From positions 1 to 27,237 of the forward strand of contig DASUFI010000327.1 in NCBI GenBank assembly GCA_036274635.1: a DNA stretch of 27,237 nt, read 5' to 3'. The position numbers and the translations under genes were made by a program. The DNA is from DASUFI01 sp036274635 (lineage in GTDB: Bacteria; Planctomycetota; B15-G4). Below the pieces are notes generated by a model, which saw only the letters and a program-made list of their open reading frames with translations, made no database searches and had not been told where the DNA came from. Below are positions 7,229-15,335 of this stretch, one piece after another; position 1 is the first letter of the stretch; each line of letters begins with the position of its first letter.

Positions 7229-8134
7229 ATGGCCACCCGCCCCGTCCGCCGTCTCGTCAAGTCCAAGCCCACCCTGGAAGGCGCCGGCGTGCACCTGCGC
7301 CGTGCCTTCGGCTTCGGCGACACGGCCGAGACCGATCCCTTCCTGCTGCTGGACGACTTCCGCAACGACCGGCCCGAGGACTACCTCGCCGGCTTCCCGT
7401 GGCACCCGCACCGTGGCATCGAGACCATCACCTACGTGCTGGCCGGCAGCGTGGAGCACGGCGACAGCATGGGCAACAAGGGCGTCATCGGCGCGGGCGA
7501 CGTGCAGTGGATGACCGCGGGCCGCGGCATCCTGCACCAGGAGATGCCGCGCGGCGACGAGCGCGGCCGCATGCACGGCTTCCAGCTGTGGGCCAACCTG
7601 CCCGCGAAGCTGAAGATGACCGCGCCGCGCTACCAGGAGGTGAAGGCGCGCGATATCCCCGTCGTGGACGACGACTCGGGCGCGCGCGTGCGCGTGGTGT
7701 GCGGCACGTTCCGCGACACGCAAGGCCCCGTCGAGGACGTGGCCGCCGACCCGAACTACCTCGACGTGACGGTGCCGGCCGGCAAGCGCGTGGCGCTGCC
7801 TGTCGCCACCGCGCGCCACGCCTTCGCCTACGTGTTCGAGGGCGAGGGCAAGTTCTGCAACGCCAGCGAGCCGCTGTCGGTGCCGACCGAGCCGGCGCAG
7901 TGGCTGGACCAGAAGCCGCCCACCGCCGCCGAGAACCGCACGCTGGTGCTCTTCGACAAGGGCGACGAGGTCAGCGTGCAGGCGGGCGAGAAGGGCGTGC
8001 GCTTCCTGCTCGTCTCGGGCCAGCCGCTCAAGGAGCCGGTCGCCTGGTACGGGCCCATCGTGATGAACACGCAGGAGCAGCTGCGCGAGGCCTTCGCGGA
8101 GCTGCAGGACGGGACCTTCCTGAGGCGGACGTAG
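7229..8134 (+). CDS. Pirin family protein
   Basis: The 301-residue bicupin matches pirin (YhhW-like) in length and motifs. The N-terminal cupin carries the four metal ligands H59 and H61 (in F-P-W-H-P-H-R-G), H103 and E105 (in G-I-L-H-Q-E), with the typical G-x-G-D-V-Q-W-M-T-A-G-R-G run between. A Pirin_C cupin follows (about 175-285). Pirins bind iron; some are quercetin 2,3-dioxygenases or redox-responsive cofactors, and the substrate here cannot be assigned. AGGAG at 7217-7221 lies 7 nt before the ATG. The gene has its own promoter and ends against a convergent gene, so it is probably monocistronic. Cytoplasmic. Confidence 0.93.
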   Translation: MATRPVRRLVKSKPTLEGAGVHLRRAFGFGDTAETDPFLLLDDFRNDRPEDYLAGFPWHPHRGIETITYVLAGSVEHGDSMGNKGVIGAGDVQWMTAGRGILHQEMPRGDERGRMHGFQLWANLPAKLKMTAPRYQEVKARDIPVVDDDSGARVRVVCGTFRDTQGPVEDVAADPNYLDVTVPAGKRVALPVATARHAFAYVFEGEGKFCNASEPLSVPTEPAQWLDQKPPTAAENRTLVLFDKGDEVSVQAGEKGVRFLLVSGQPLKEPVAWYGPIVMNTQEQLREAFAELQDGTFLRRT

Positions 8135-8166
8135 CGGGGGCGCGGCGGGCCGAGTGAAAGAATGAC

Positions 8167-8198
8167 GGCGAGCAACGACTGCGAGTCATCGTCTCGCC
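8167..8198. terminator. Hairpin between convergent genes, possible bidirectional terminator
   Basis: GGCGAG (8167-8172) and CTCGCC (8193-8198) pair, with an inner ACGA/TCGT helix and small bulges. It lies between the pirin stop and the end of the oppositely oriented secreted gene. No U-tract is present on either strand. Confidence 0.35.
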
Positions 8199-8232
8199 CT
8201 GACCACCGAGCGCTCCGCGAGGCGCGGGCTGC

Positions 8233-9642
8233 TCAGCCGATCTCCAGCTCGAGCCCCTGTGTCAGCGCGGCCTTCTTGACCGCCGTGTTGTCCGTGAAGC
8301 CCGCCTGCAGGTAGATGCTCAGCCCTTGCAGCAGCGGGTCGCTCGGCAGCGCCGCCGGCAGCGTGAGCGTGCCCGCGCCGGCCGTGCCCGGCGCGCCGCC
8401 GACACCGAGCGCCAGCGTGATCGCCAGCGCGCCCACGTGGAACGTGCCGCCCTTGAAGGGCACGGCCGCCGGCGCGAGCCCGACGAACAGCGTGCCGCCC
8501 GCCCCGCCTACGACCTGGTCGATCTTCAGCGTGAACGAGTCGCCGATCTGCGGGCAGCCGCCGCCGTAGAGGCGCGGCACGAAGCCGCCCTTGCCGGCGA
8601 GGCCGCTGCCGTAGGCGATCCAGCCGCCCTTGCAGTCCGACGCGGGGATCTCCTCGATCGCAGTGAACTGGCCGGGGAACTCGAAGGTGCTGGGCACCGG
8701 CACGCCGTGGTCCACCTGGCCGTCGAAGTAGGCGTTGAGCGCCTGGTTGCCGTGGCTCTGCGCGATGCCGCGCTGCAGCGCGGTGCTCCACGCCGTCCCG
8801 AGATTCGCCGCGTCGCCGAAGAGCGCGAACGACGCCGTGGAGAGGTCCCCGCTGCGCACGCGGATGAGGCGCGGCAGGGGCGGGCCGTAGAGGCCGTTGT
8901 GCGTGCCGAGCAGCAGGTCGCCGTCGGTCATGAGGGCGAGGCCCTTGCTGACCTCGCCGTCGTTGGGGTTCACCTCCACCTCGTTGCACAGCACGCTCGC
9001 CACGCGCGTGCCGTCCACCGAGAGCGTCACCTTGCGCAGGTGGATCTTCCCGTTGTTGAAGCCGGGGCACTTGGTGCTGTCGATCGACGAGGCGATGAAC
9101 AGCGCGTTCTCCGCCGGCACCCAGGCCATGTCCTCGATCGAGGTGTAGGCGCCGTCCATGTCCCAGGGCGTGACGCCGTCGGCCTGGTACAGGATGTGCA
9201 CCTGGTTCGCCGCGTCGAGCCACCGGAAGGACGAGAGGCTGAGGCTGGAGTCGTGGTAGTAGATGCGGCCGTCGCCCACGGGCGCGATCCCGTCCCAGGC
9301 GGCGTTCGGGTTGGGCAGTGACGTCGTGTTGCCCGCCGCGTCGATCAGGTTGGCGAACAACCAGGTCGAGCCGCTCGTCGGCCACGACACGTACAGCAGG
9401 CGCTGGCGATAGGGGTCGAAGGCCATGGAGCCCTGGTGGTCGAAGTAGCCCTGGAAGCTGGTCAGCAGCGCCGTGTCGCCCGAGATTGGGTCGACGCGCG
9501 CGATGCCGTTCACCGAGGCGGGTGTCCAGATGCTGCCGCACACGTACAGGTCGTTGGCCGTGAACCCGCCGCCCTGCGAGCGAAGGGGGGCGGAGAGCAG
9601 GGCCAGGACGAAGAGGGCGGTGGCGGCGAGCGATCGGTACAT
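8233..9642 (-). CDS. Secreted propeller-like protein with conserved C-terminal module
   Basis: The start at 9642 gives 469 residues with a Sec signal peptide (core about 4-20, cleavage before Q-G-G-G). The frame is open further upstream to 9807, but that part is Arg/Pro-rich and lacks a signal; a GGAG sits 7 nt before this ATG. Residues about 25-345 contain repeated strands with patterns such as I-A-R-V-D-P-I-S-G-D and D-G-R-I-Y-Y, reminiscent of SMP-30/NHL-like propeller blades, but no catalytic residues are clear. From about 362 (G-G-G-C-P-Q-I-G-D) a separate domain ends with P-S-D-P-L-L-Q-G-L-S-I-Y-L-Q-A-G-F and L-E-L-E-I-G. This resembles the tail of the protein at 2673-3269 and is probably a shared exported-protein module. 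The function is unknown. Confidence 0.75.
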   Translation of the reverse strand: MYRSLAATALFVLALLSAPLRSQGGGFTANDLYVCGSIWTPASVNGIARVDPISGDTALLTSFQGYFDHQGSMAFDPYRQRLLYVSWPTSGSTWLFANLIDAAGNTTSLPNPNAAWDGIAPVGDGRIYYHDSSLSLSSFRWLDAANQVHILYQADGVTPWDMDGAYTSIEDMAWVPAENALFIASSIDSTKCPGFNNGKIHLRKVTLSVDGTRVASVLCNEVEVNPNDGEVSKGLALMTDGDLLLGTHNGLYGPPLPRLIRVRSGDLSTASFALFGDAANLGTAWSTALQRGIAQSHGNQALNAYFDGQVDHGVPVPSTFEFPGQFTAIEEIPASDCKGGWIAYGSGLAGKGGFVPRLYGGGCPQIGDSFTLKIDQVVGGAGGTLFVGLAPAAVPFKGGTFHVGALAITLALGVGGAPGTAGAGTLTLPAALPSDPLLQGLSIYLQAGFTDNTAVKKAALTQGLELEIG

Positions 9643-9772
9643 GGAAGGGCTCCGAGGGAGACGCCAGGGAGTCCGGCGCCCGCTGATAGATCCGGGCGTG
9701 CGGCGCGGCGTCTCGCGGCTGGCGCCGCCGGAGTCATCCGGCCCGCGCGCGGCCGCGCCCGGGGCGGCGTGC

Positions 9773-9778
9773 GATGAT
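9773..9778 (+). promoter_or_regulatory. Possible -10 element of the ATL gene
   Basis: GATGAT followed by CGCCGC ends 6 nt before the ATG at 9785, the same geometry as the leaderless promoter at 5904. No Shine-Dalgarno sequence and no clear -35 are visible, so support is limited. Confidence 0.3.
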
Positions 9779-9784
9779 CGCCGC

Positions 9785-10192
9785 ATGCCTTCCACCTGGC
9801 CGCGCATCTACGCCATCGTCGCGCGCATCCCGCGCGGCCGCGTCGCGACCTACGGGCAGGTCGCGCTGCTCGCGGGCCTGCCGCGCGCGGCGCGCCAGGT
9901 GGGCTACGCGCTGGCCGCGCTGCCGGCCGACCTGCCCGTGCCGTGGCAGCGCGTCGTGAACGCGCGCGGCGAGATCAGCCTGCGCGCCGCGTCGCACCAC
10001 GAGGTGGTGCAGCGCGAGCTGCTGCGGCGCGAGGGCGTTGGCTTCGACGAGCAGGGCCGCATCCCGCTGGGGCGCTTTCAGTGGCGGCCGACGCCGAAGC
10101 TCGGCGCGCGCCGCTCGAGCAGCCGGTCCGCGTCGCGCCGCTCAGGCGCCCGACGCCGCCGACGAGCCGTGCGCGGCCGCGGGCGTCGCTGA
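9785..10192 (+). CDS. Alkyltransferase-like protein (ATL), MGMT family
   Basis: The 135-residue protein is the DNA-binding domain of O6-alkylguanine transferases. It contains G-R-V-A-T-Y-G-Q-V with the conserved Tyr (Y23), A-A-R-Q-V-G with the arginine finger (R37), and P-W-Q-R-V-V-N at 53-59. The acceptor cysteine of true MGMT (PCHRV) is replaced by W54, the hallmark of ATL proteins. ATLs bind bulky O6-alkylguanine and flag it for nucleotide excision repair rather than reversing it. After about residue 105 there is a 30-residue Ser/Arg-rich tail that is not part of the family. Its last 51 bp overlap the end of the acyltransferase fusion gene on the other strand, so the tail may be a product of stop-codon loss. 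The in-frame extension upstream of 9785 looks non-coding. Confidence 0.85.
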   Translation: MPSTWPRIYAIVARIPRGRVATYGQVALLAGLPRAARQVGYALAALPADLPVPWQRVVNARGEISLRAASHHEVVQRELLRREGVGFDEQGRIPLGRFQWRPTPKLGARRSSSRSASRRSGARRRRRAVRGRGRR

Positions 10193-12934
10193 GCGGCGCC
10201 CGAGCGCGGCGACGCGCTGGCGCAGCGCGCGGGCGATGCGACCGGCGGCCTCGGCGTCGCTGCCGTGGACGTTGAGCGCCTCCGCCTCGATCGGCTTGCC
10301 GAAGATCACGCGGATGCGGCGCAGGCGCGGGAGCGAGCGCCCCTTCGGGAACGCCGCGAAGCTGCCCTCGATCCAGACCGGCACGACCGGCACCGGCACG
10401 CGCTGCAGCAGCAGGCCGACGCCCGGCTTGAACTCCTGCAGCTCGCCGTCGCGGGTGAGCTGGCCCTCCGGAAACCACACGAGGGTCTGACCGCGCTTCA
10501 GCGCGACGAGGCCGGAGACGAGGCCCGACGCGGCTCCGTGCTCCTGGTCGATCGGCAGCATGCGCCCGAGGCGCGCGACGGCGTGGCCGAGGAAGCCCGC
10601 CGCCGTGAGGCCGGTGAACGTGGCCCACCAGGTGCGGCGCAGGCGCTCGGTGTCGAGGACGGCGGCCACCAGCGGCGCGTCGAGGTAGCTGGAGTGGTTG
10701 GGGGTGAGGAGCACCGCGCCCGTGGGCGGGATGTTCTCGAGGCCCTCGGCGTGCACGCGGAAGAGGAGGCGCAGGACGACGCGGTTCACGGCCCAGGCCA
10801 CGCGCTGCGCGAAGCGCCGAGGCGCGCCGGCCTTGGCCAGCCAGCGCCGCTGCTCCGGCGTGAGCGCCTTCTCGGGCTCGTCCAGCGGCGAGGCGCGCGG
10901 CCCGGCGTGCGGCCCGGCCTCGGACACGGCGCGCAGCAGGTCGCGCACGGTCTCGAGACGCGCGAGCACGTCGTCGCGCAGCTCCACGCCGGCGCGGCGG
11001 CGGATCTCGAAGGTGACGTTGAGCCACTCCATGGAGTCGACGTCCAGGTCGAGCTGCAGGTTGCTGTCCGGCGTCAGGCGCGCCTGCGGGTGATGCTCGG
11101 CCAGCATGTCCCACGTCTGGCGCACGGCGGGATGCTCGAGCAGCGCCTGGTCCTCGGCGGCCATCGCCGCGACGTCCATCGGCGCACCCCCACGCCGTGC
11201 GCCGCCGTCGCCGCGCTGCGCGCTCTTGTAGAGCTCGGGCAGCAGGTGGCGGCGCAGCTTGCCCAGCCGCGTGCGCGGCAGCGGCTCGCGTGTCACGGCC
11301 ACGGCGGTGATGCGCGCGTAGCTCGGCAGGTGGCGCGCGTGCTCCTGCACCGCCGCGCCCACGGCCGCTCCGGCGTCCGCGCCGTCGCGCTGCGCCGCGC
11401 CCGCGGGCACCGCCAGCGCGACCAGCTTGTGCTCGTACTGCAGGATGGCCACCTCGCGCACGGCCGGGCTGCCCTGCAGCTTCTTCTCCAGGTCCTCCGG
11501 CTGCACCTTCTCGCCGCTCTCGGTCTTGATCAGCTCGGAGGTGCGGCCCTCCACGTGGAGCCAGCCGCGCGCGTCGAAGCGCCCGAGGTCCTGCGTGCGG
11601 AACCAGCCATCCTCGGTGAAGGCCTCGGCCGTCCTCTCGGGCAGCCCGCGGTAGCCGATGAAGACGTTCGGGCCGCGCGCCTGGATCTCGCCGGACTGGC
11701 CGTGGGCCAGCGCCACGGGGGTGTCGCCGGCGGATGCGGTGCCCTTCGTGCGACGACCGTTGCGGGCCGGCTTGCGATCCTCGTCCGTCTCCACCGCCGC
11801 GATGCGGATCTGCACGCCGGGCAGCGGACGTCCGACGCTGCCGATGCGCATGGCGCCGGGGCGGCCCAGCGTCAGCATCGGCGCGGTCTCGGTGAGGCCG
11901 TAGCCCGTGCCGAGCCGCCAGCCGAGTGCCTCGAGCGCCCAGGCGAGGTCGGGGTCCAGCGCGGCGCCGCCCGAGACCACCACGCGCACGCGCGGCCCGA
12001 GCCGCTCGTGCACCGAGCCCAGCAGCCGGCGGCCCACGCGCAGGCCGAGGCGACGCAGGAGCTTGCTGGCGCCCAGCGCGGCGCGGAAGCCGAGGCGCGC
12101 GAGCCGGCCACCCGCGGCGACCTGCGTCATGAGCCCGTCGAGGAGCGCGCGATACAGCCGCGGGACGCCGAGGATCACCGTGACGCGGCCTTCCTTGAGC
12201 GCGCGCACCAGCTCCGGCCCGGTGAGCGACTGCGGCAGCACGAGCGTCAGCCCGGTGCGCAGCGGGAACAGCATGCCGATCACGAAGGGGTAGACGTGGT
12301 GCAGCGGCAGCGGCAGCAGCATGCGGTCATCCAGCTCGAGCAGGTCGAGGTGCAGCAGGGCGTCGAGCTGGAACTCGAGGTTGGCGTGCGTGAGCGGCAC
12401 GCCCTTGGGCGGCCCGGTCGTGCCGGAGGTGTAGAAGAGCGCGGCGGGATCGTTGGGCGAGACCTGCGGCAGCTCGGCGTGCTTGGTCGTGTCGGCGTCC
12501 GCGAGCAGGCCGCGCCAGCTGCGCGCCTCGCTGGCCGGCGCGTCCAGCAGCACGACGTGGCGCGGCGCGCGCTTCAGGGCGCGCAGGCGCGGCAGCTGGC
12601 GCGCGGTGGTGAAGAGGAAGCGCGCCTCGCTGTCCTGCAGCACGTGCTCCAGCGCCTCGTCGGCGAACTGCACGTCCAGCGGCGCGATGACCGCGCCGGC
12701 GCGCAGGATGGCCAGGGCCGCGACGATCCACTCGGGGCTGTCCTCGGCCAGCAGCGCGACGGGCTCGCCCGTCTTCAGGCCCGCCTCGCGCAGGCCGGCC
12801 GAGAGGCGGCGCGCGTGGCTGGCCAGCTTCGAGAAGCTCCACTCCTCGCGCTCGCCCCGCTGCATCGCGACGATGGCGGTGCGGTCGCCGAAGGTGGCGA
12901 CGTGATCGCACAACGGTTGCAAGGTGCGCGGCAT
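10142..12934 (-). CDS. Fused acyl-CoA/ACP ligase, acyl carrier domain and PlsC acyltransferase
   Basis: From ATG 12934 (GGAGG six nt upstream) the protein has 930 residues and three domains. Residues 1-570 form an ANL-family AMP-binding ligase: Y-T-S-G-T-T-G-P-P-K-G at 168-178, G-Y-G-L-T-E at 344-349, R-T-Q-D-L-G near 446-451 and the catalytic lysine K559 in R-T-R-L-G-K-L. Residues about 590-672 form an acyl carrier domain with phosphopantetheine site S634 in D-V-D-S-M-E-W. Residues about 700-910 form a PlsC/LPLAT acyltransferase with N-H-S-S-Y-L-D (H747, D752) and F-P-E-G-Q-L-T (821-827). I infer that a fatty acid is activated, loaded on the built-in carrier and passed to a lysophospholipid or glycerol-phosphate acceptor. 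E. coli Aas joins the two enzyme domains in the opposite order without a carrier. A disordered insert (about 385-410) interrupts the ligase. Upstream in-frame codons to 13144 look non-coding. Confidence 0.9.
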   Translation of the reverse strand: MPRTLQPLCDHVATFGDRTAIVAMQRGEREEWSFSKLASHARRLSAGLREAGLKTGEPVALLAEDSPEWIVAALAILRAGAVIAPLDVQFADEALEHVLQDSEARFLFTTARQLPRLRALKRAPRHVVLLDAPASEARSWRGLLADADTTKHAELPQVSPNDPAALFYTSGTTGPPKGVPLTHANLEFQLDALLHLDLLELDDRMLLPLPLHHVYPFVIGMLFPLRTGLTLVLPQSLTGPELVRALKEGRVTVILGVPRLYRALLDGLMTQVAAGGRLARLGFRAALGASKLLRRLGLRVGRRLLGSVHERLGPRVRVVVSGGAALDPDLAWALEALGWRLGTGYGLTETAPMLTLGRPGAMRIGSVGRPLPGVQIRIAAVETDEDRKPARNGRRTKGTASAGDTPVALAHGQSGEIQARGPNVFIGYRGLPERTAEAFTEDGWFRTQDLGRFDARGWLHVEGRTSELIKTESGEKVQPEDLEKKLQGSPAVREVAILQYEHKLVALAVPAGAAQRDGADAGAAVGAAVQEHARHLPSYARITAVAVTREPLPRTRLGKLRRHLLPELYKSAQRGDGGARRGGAPMDVAAMAAEDQALLEHPAVRQTWDMLAEHHPQARLTPDSNLQLDLDVDSMEWLNVTFEIRRRAGVELRDDVLARLETVRDLLRAVSEAGPHAGPRASPLDEPEKALTPEQRRWLAKAGAPRRFAQRVAWAVNRVVLRLLFRVHAEGLENIPPTGAVLLTPNHSSYLDAPLVAAVLDTERLRRTWWATFTGLTAAGFLGHAVARLGRMLPIDQEHGAASGLVSGLVALKRGQTLVWFPEGQLTRDGELQEFKPGVGLLLQRVPVPVVPVWIEGSFAAFPKGRSLPRLRRIRVIFGKPIEAEALNVHGSDAEAAGRIARALRQRVAALGRRSATPAAAHGSSAASGA

Positions 12935-13084
12935 GCGCGTCCTCCGCGGGACGGTGGGGCCGGGGAGTGGCGGGGGTCGAAAGGGGCCGGCGTCCAACAA
13001 CCGCGGGTCGCGCCCGTCGTGGTGGCCGCGCCGGGAATCGCAGGGCCCATGCCATGGCTCGCGGCGGTCGGGGCCATGACACGC

Positions 13085-13114
13085 TTGCGCTTCCGCTCCC
13101 CCCGCGACTAGTCT
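13085..13114 (+). promoter_or_regulatory. Probable promoter of the DinB operon
   Basis: TTGCGC (13085-13090) and TAGTCT (13109-13114) are spaced by 18 nt, and CGCGCG follows the -10. GGGAG at 13131-13135 lies 7 nt before the ATG at 13143. The remainder of the divergent gap 12935-13084 shows no further element I can support, and no clear promoter for the opposite gene. Confidence 0.5.
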
Positions 13115-13142
13115 CGCGCGGCCTCGCATCGGGAGCGTTCGC

Positions 13143-13619
13143 ATGGCTGTCCCCTACCGGTCCGGCTACGTCGGCGCGCTCATGGACGAGTACGAGCGCG
13201 CGGCGCGCGAGCTGCTGGCCGTGATCGAGCGCCTCGACGACTCGGACTACGTCACCCTGCGCGACGCCATGACCGAGGACGAGAGCTGCCGCAGCATCCA
13301 GACCGTGATGAGCCACGTCGTGCGCGCGTGCTTCGGCTACGCCGACATGCTCAACGAGGTCTGGGGCCGCCCGAAGAACCCGCAGTCGCGCGAGCTGCTC
13401 GAGCGCGACGAGGCGCTGGCGCGACTGCGCGCGGGCCTGCAGTACACGCTGGCCACCGTCGAGGGGCACATGGACCTGACCGAGGCGCAGGGCACCGCGA
13501 TCCACATGCACTCGAGCTGGGGGCAGGAGTACGACTTCGACCAGCTCTTCGAGCACGCGATCATGCACCTGCACCGGCACCGGCGGCAGATCGAGCGCTG
13601 GCTGGCGGAGGCGACGTGA
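13143..13619 (+). CDS. DinB superfamily metal-binding protein
   Basis: The 158-residue protein has the length and four-helix layout of the DinB/YfiT-like superfamily. The metal triad is H58 (in V-M-S-H-V-V-R-A), then H138 and H142 in E-H-A-I-M-H-L-H. Members with known function are metal-dependent thiol transferases (bacillithiol or mycothiol S-transferases) or hydrolases; others are uncharacterised, and the substrate cannot be told here. It is the first gene of a three-gene operon: its TGA overlaps the GTG of the next gene (GTGA, 13616-13619). Cytoplasmic, no signal peptide. Confidence 0.85.
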   Translation: MAVPYRSGYVGALMDEYERAARELLAVIERLDDSDYVTLRDAMTEDESCRSIQTVMSHVVRACFGYADMLNEVWGRPKNPQSRELLERDEALARLRAGLQYTLATVEGHMDLTEAQGTAIHMHSSWGQEYDFDQLFEHAIMHLHRHRRQIERWLAEAT

Positions 13620-13978
13620 CGACCTGCTCGGCCTGCGGCGCCGCCTTCGAGTGCGGCGGGCAGGCGGGCGCGTCGCGCTGCTGGTGCGCCGGCCTGCCGC
13701 GCATCCTGCCGGTGGACCCGGCGGAGAGCTGCCTGTGCCCCGCGTGCCTGAAGCCGGTGGTGCAGCGGCGCATCGCGGAGTTCGTGCGCGGCGTCAGGCC
13801 GGCCAGCGCCGCGACCTGTGGCGCGACGGCGTACGCCACGGACGACGCGCCGGTGGAGGGCATCGACTACGACATGGCGGCTGACGGCCTGCTGGTGTTC
13901 AGCGCGTGGTACCTGCTCAAGCGCGGCAACTGCTGCGAGGCCGGCTGCCGCAACTGTCCGTACGGGTTCCGCGCGTGA
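13616..13978 (+). CDS. Cysteine-rich CWC domain fused to DUF5522
   Basis: The 120-residue protein starts at GTG 13616, overlapping the DinB stop. Residues 1-46 match the Cysteine-rich_CWC family, with C4, C7, C13, C22-W-C24, C39, C41 and C44, a pattern that could bind zinc or an iron-sulfur cluster. Residues about 78-120 match DUF5522: Y-D-M-A-A-D-G-L-L-V-F-S, then L-L-K-R-G-N-C-C-E and G-C-R-N-C-P-Y-G-F near the end. Both families are small and uncharacterised; I know them mainly as separate small genes, so the fusion supports a joint function. Its stop overlaps the next GTG (13975-13978). The start codon and order suggest fixed stoichiometry with DinB and the thioesterase. Metal binding is inferred from the cysteines only. 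Confidence 0.8.
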   Translation: MTTCSACGAAFECGGQAGASRCWCAGLPRILPVDPAESCLCPACLKPVVQRRIAEFVRGVRPASAATCGATAYATDDAPVEGIDYDMAADGLLVFSAWYLLKRGNCCEAGCRNCPYGFRA

Positions 13979-14421
13979 ACCCGCTGGAGCTGCCCGGCCT
14001 CGAGCGCGTGCAGCGCATGATCGACGGCCGCCTGCCGCCGGCCCCGATCACCGACGCGCTGCCGATGCGCGTCCTGGCCGCCGAGCGCGGGCGCGTCACC
14101 TTCACCGCGCGGGCCGACGCGCGGCACCTCAACCCCATGGGCGGCGTGCACGGGGGCTTCATGGCCGCAGTGCTGGACTCGGCCACCGGCACCGCCGTGC
14201 AGACCACGCTGGAGCCAGGCGCCAGCTACAGCACCGTGGACCTGCACGTGCAGATGCTGAAGCCCGTGCCGACGGACCGCGATCTGAGCGCGGAAGGGCG
14301 CGTCCTGCACAGCTCGCGCAACGTCGCCGCGGCGGAGGCCGACCTGCGCGACGCGGACGGCGCGCTGCTGGCGCGCGCCACGGCCACCTGCGTGATCCAT
14401 CGACCGCGACCGGCGGGTTGA
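13975..14421 (+). CDS. PaaI-family hotdog thioesterase
   Basis: The 148-residue protein is a single hotdog domain of the PaaI/YbgC-like group. H-L-N-P-M-G-G-V-H-G-G lies at 51-61 and D68 is the probable catalytic acid on the central helix, as in the phenylacetyl-CoA type thioesterases. Such enzymes hydrolyse acyl- or aryl-CoA thioesters; the acyl group is unknown. GTG 13975 is the start because it overlaps the previous stop (GTGA) and gives normal family length; an in-frame ATG at 13906 would overlap the upstream coding region. Third gene of the DinB operon, cytoplasmic. Confidence 0.88.
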   Translation: MNPLELPGLERVQRMIDGRLPPAPITDALPMRVLAAERGRVTFTARADARHLNPMGGVHGGFMAAVLDSATGTAVQTTLEPGASYSTVDLHVQMLKPVPTDRDLSAEGRVLHSSRNVAAAEADLRDADGALLARATATCVIHRPRPAG

Positions 14422-14448
14422 GCGCCGCGCGCATTTCGCTCGGGACGG

Positions 14449-14477
14449 CTGAACCGCGCACACCTGCTTGCTAGGCT
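14449..14477 (+). promoter_or_regulatory. Probable promoter of aquaporin gene
   Basis: CTGAAC (14449-14454) and TAGGCT (14472-14477) are spaced by 17 nt; TCGACGC follows. GGAGGAGGT at 14490-14498 is an unusually strong Shine-Dalgarno sequence just before ATG 14502. Confidence 0.5.
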
Positions 14478-14501
14478 CGACGCAACCCTGGAGGAGGTGG
14501 C

Positions 14502-15191
14502 ATGAACAAGTACGGCGCGGAGTTCTTCGGGACGTTCTGGCTCGTGCTCGGCGGCTGCGGCAGCGCGGTGCTCGCGGCGGCCTTCCCCAACGTGGGCATC
14601 GGCTTGCTGGGCGTGGCCCTGGCCTTCGGCCTCACAGTGCTCACGATGGCCTACGCCATCGGTCACATCTCGGGCTGCCACCTCAATCCGGCGGTGACCG
14701 TCGGATTGTGCGCGGGCGGCCGCTTCCCGTCGGGCCAGGTGCTGCCGTACATCCTCGCGCAGGTCGCGGGCGGCCTCGCGGGCGCCGGCGCGCTGGTCCT
14801 CATCGCCAGCGGCAAGCCAGGCTTCGACGTGCACGCGGGCTTCGCCTCCAACGGCTACGGCGAGCACTCGCCCGGCGGCTACTCGATGCAGGCCGCGGTC
14901 ATCTGCGAGATCGTGATGACGGCGATGTTCCTGCTCATCATCCTGGGCTCCACCGACGGACGCGCGCCGGGCGGCTTCGCGCCGCTGGCCATCGGCCTCG
15001 GGCTGACACTGATCCACCTGATCAGCATCCCCGTCACGAACACCTCGGTGAACCCCGCGCGCAGCACGGGCGTGGCGGTCTTCGCGGGCGGCTGGGCCCT
15101 CAGCCAGCTGTGGGTGTTCTGGGTGGCGCCGATCGCGGGCGGCGTGCTCGGGGCGGTGATGTACAAGGCGATCGGCGCGAACAGGAGCTGA
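14502..15191 (+). CDS. aqpZ: Aquaporin Z
   Basis: The 229-residue protein closely follows E. coli AqpZ along its length. It has two NPA boxes (62-64 in C-H-L-N-P-A-V-T and 184-186 in S-V-N-P-A-R-S) and the conserved G-F-A-S-N-G-Y-G-E-H-S-P-G-G loop. The selectivity-filter residues F42, H172, T181 and R187 are those of a water-selective channel rather than a glycerol facilitator. Six transmembrane helices are evident, so it acts in the cytoplasmic membrane in rapid water flux during osmotic change. It has its own promoter and a very strong ribosome binding site. The next gene has a separate promoter candidate. Confidence 0.97.
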   Translation: MNKYGAEFFGTFWLVLGGCGSAVLAAAFPNVGIGLLGVALAFGLTVLTMAYAIGHISGCHLNPAVTVGLCAGGRFPSGQVLPYILAQVAGGLAGAGALVLIASGKPGFDVHAGFASNGYGEHSPGGYSMQAAVICEIVMTAMFLLIILGSTDGRAPGGFAPLAIGLGLTLIHLISIPVTNTSVNPARSTGVAVFAGGWALSQLWVFWVAPIAGGVLGAVMYKAIGANRS

Positions 15192-15287
15192 CGGAGCCGG
15201 GCCGGACGCGCATCTTCGGGTGGGCGCCGAGGAAGCCCGCATGGAGAAGTGCGCTGCGGGCCGCTGGGATCAGGTGGAGCGCGTCGC

Positions 15288-15293
15288 TAGCCT
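15288..15293 (+). promoter_or_regulatory. Possible -10 element (TAGCCT) of the lipoprotein gene
   Basis: TAGCCT followed by CTCGGAACG lies 42 nt before ATG 15336 and matches the recurrent TAGCCT block in this window. The -35 region has only a weak CTGGGA at 15264-15269 (18-nt spacing). Confidence 0.35.
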
Positions 15294-15335
15294 CTCGGAA
15301 CGTGGCCTAGGCCGCCCGGCGCGGAGGAGCGAGCC

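Noticed and set aside
8233..9642. SMP-30/gluconolactonase assignment for the secreted propeller-like protein
   Set aside because: Strand patterns are suggestive, but the metal-binding Glu/Asn/Asp set of that family could not be placed.
10265..13111. A 948-codon open frame antisense to the ligase fusion
   Set aside because: The opposite strand encodes clear ligase, carrier and acyltransferase motifs; this frame is low-complexity His/Arg/Ala sequence.
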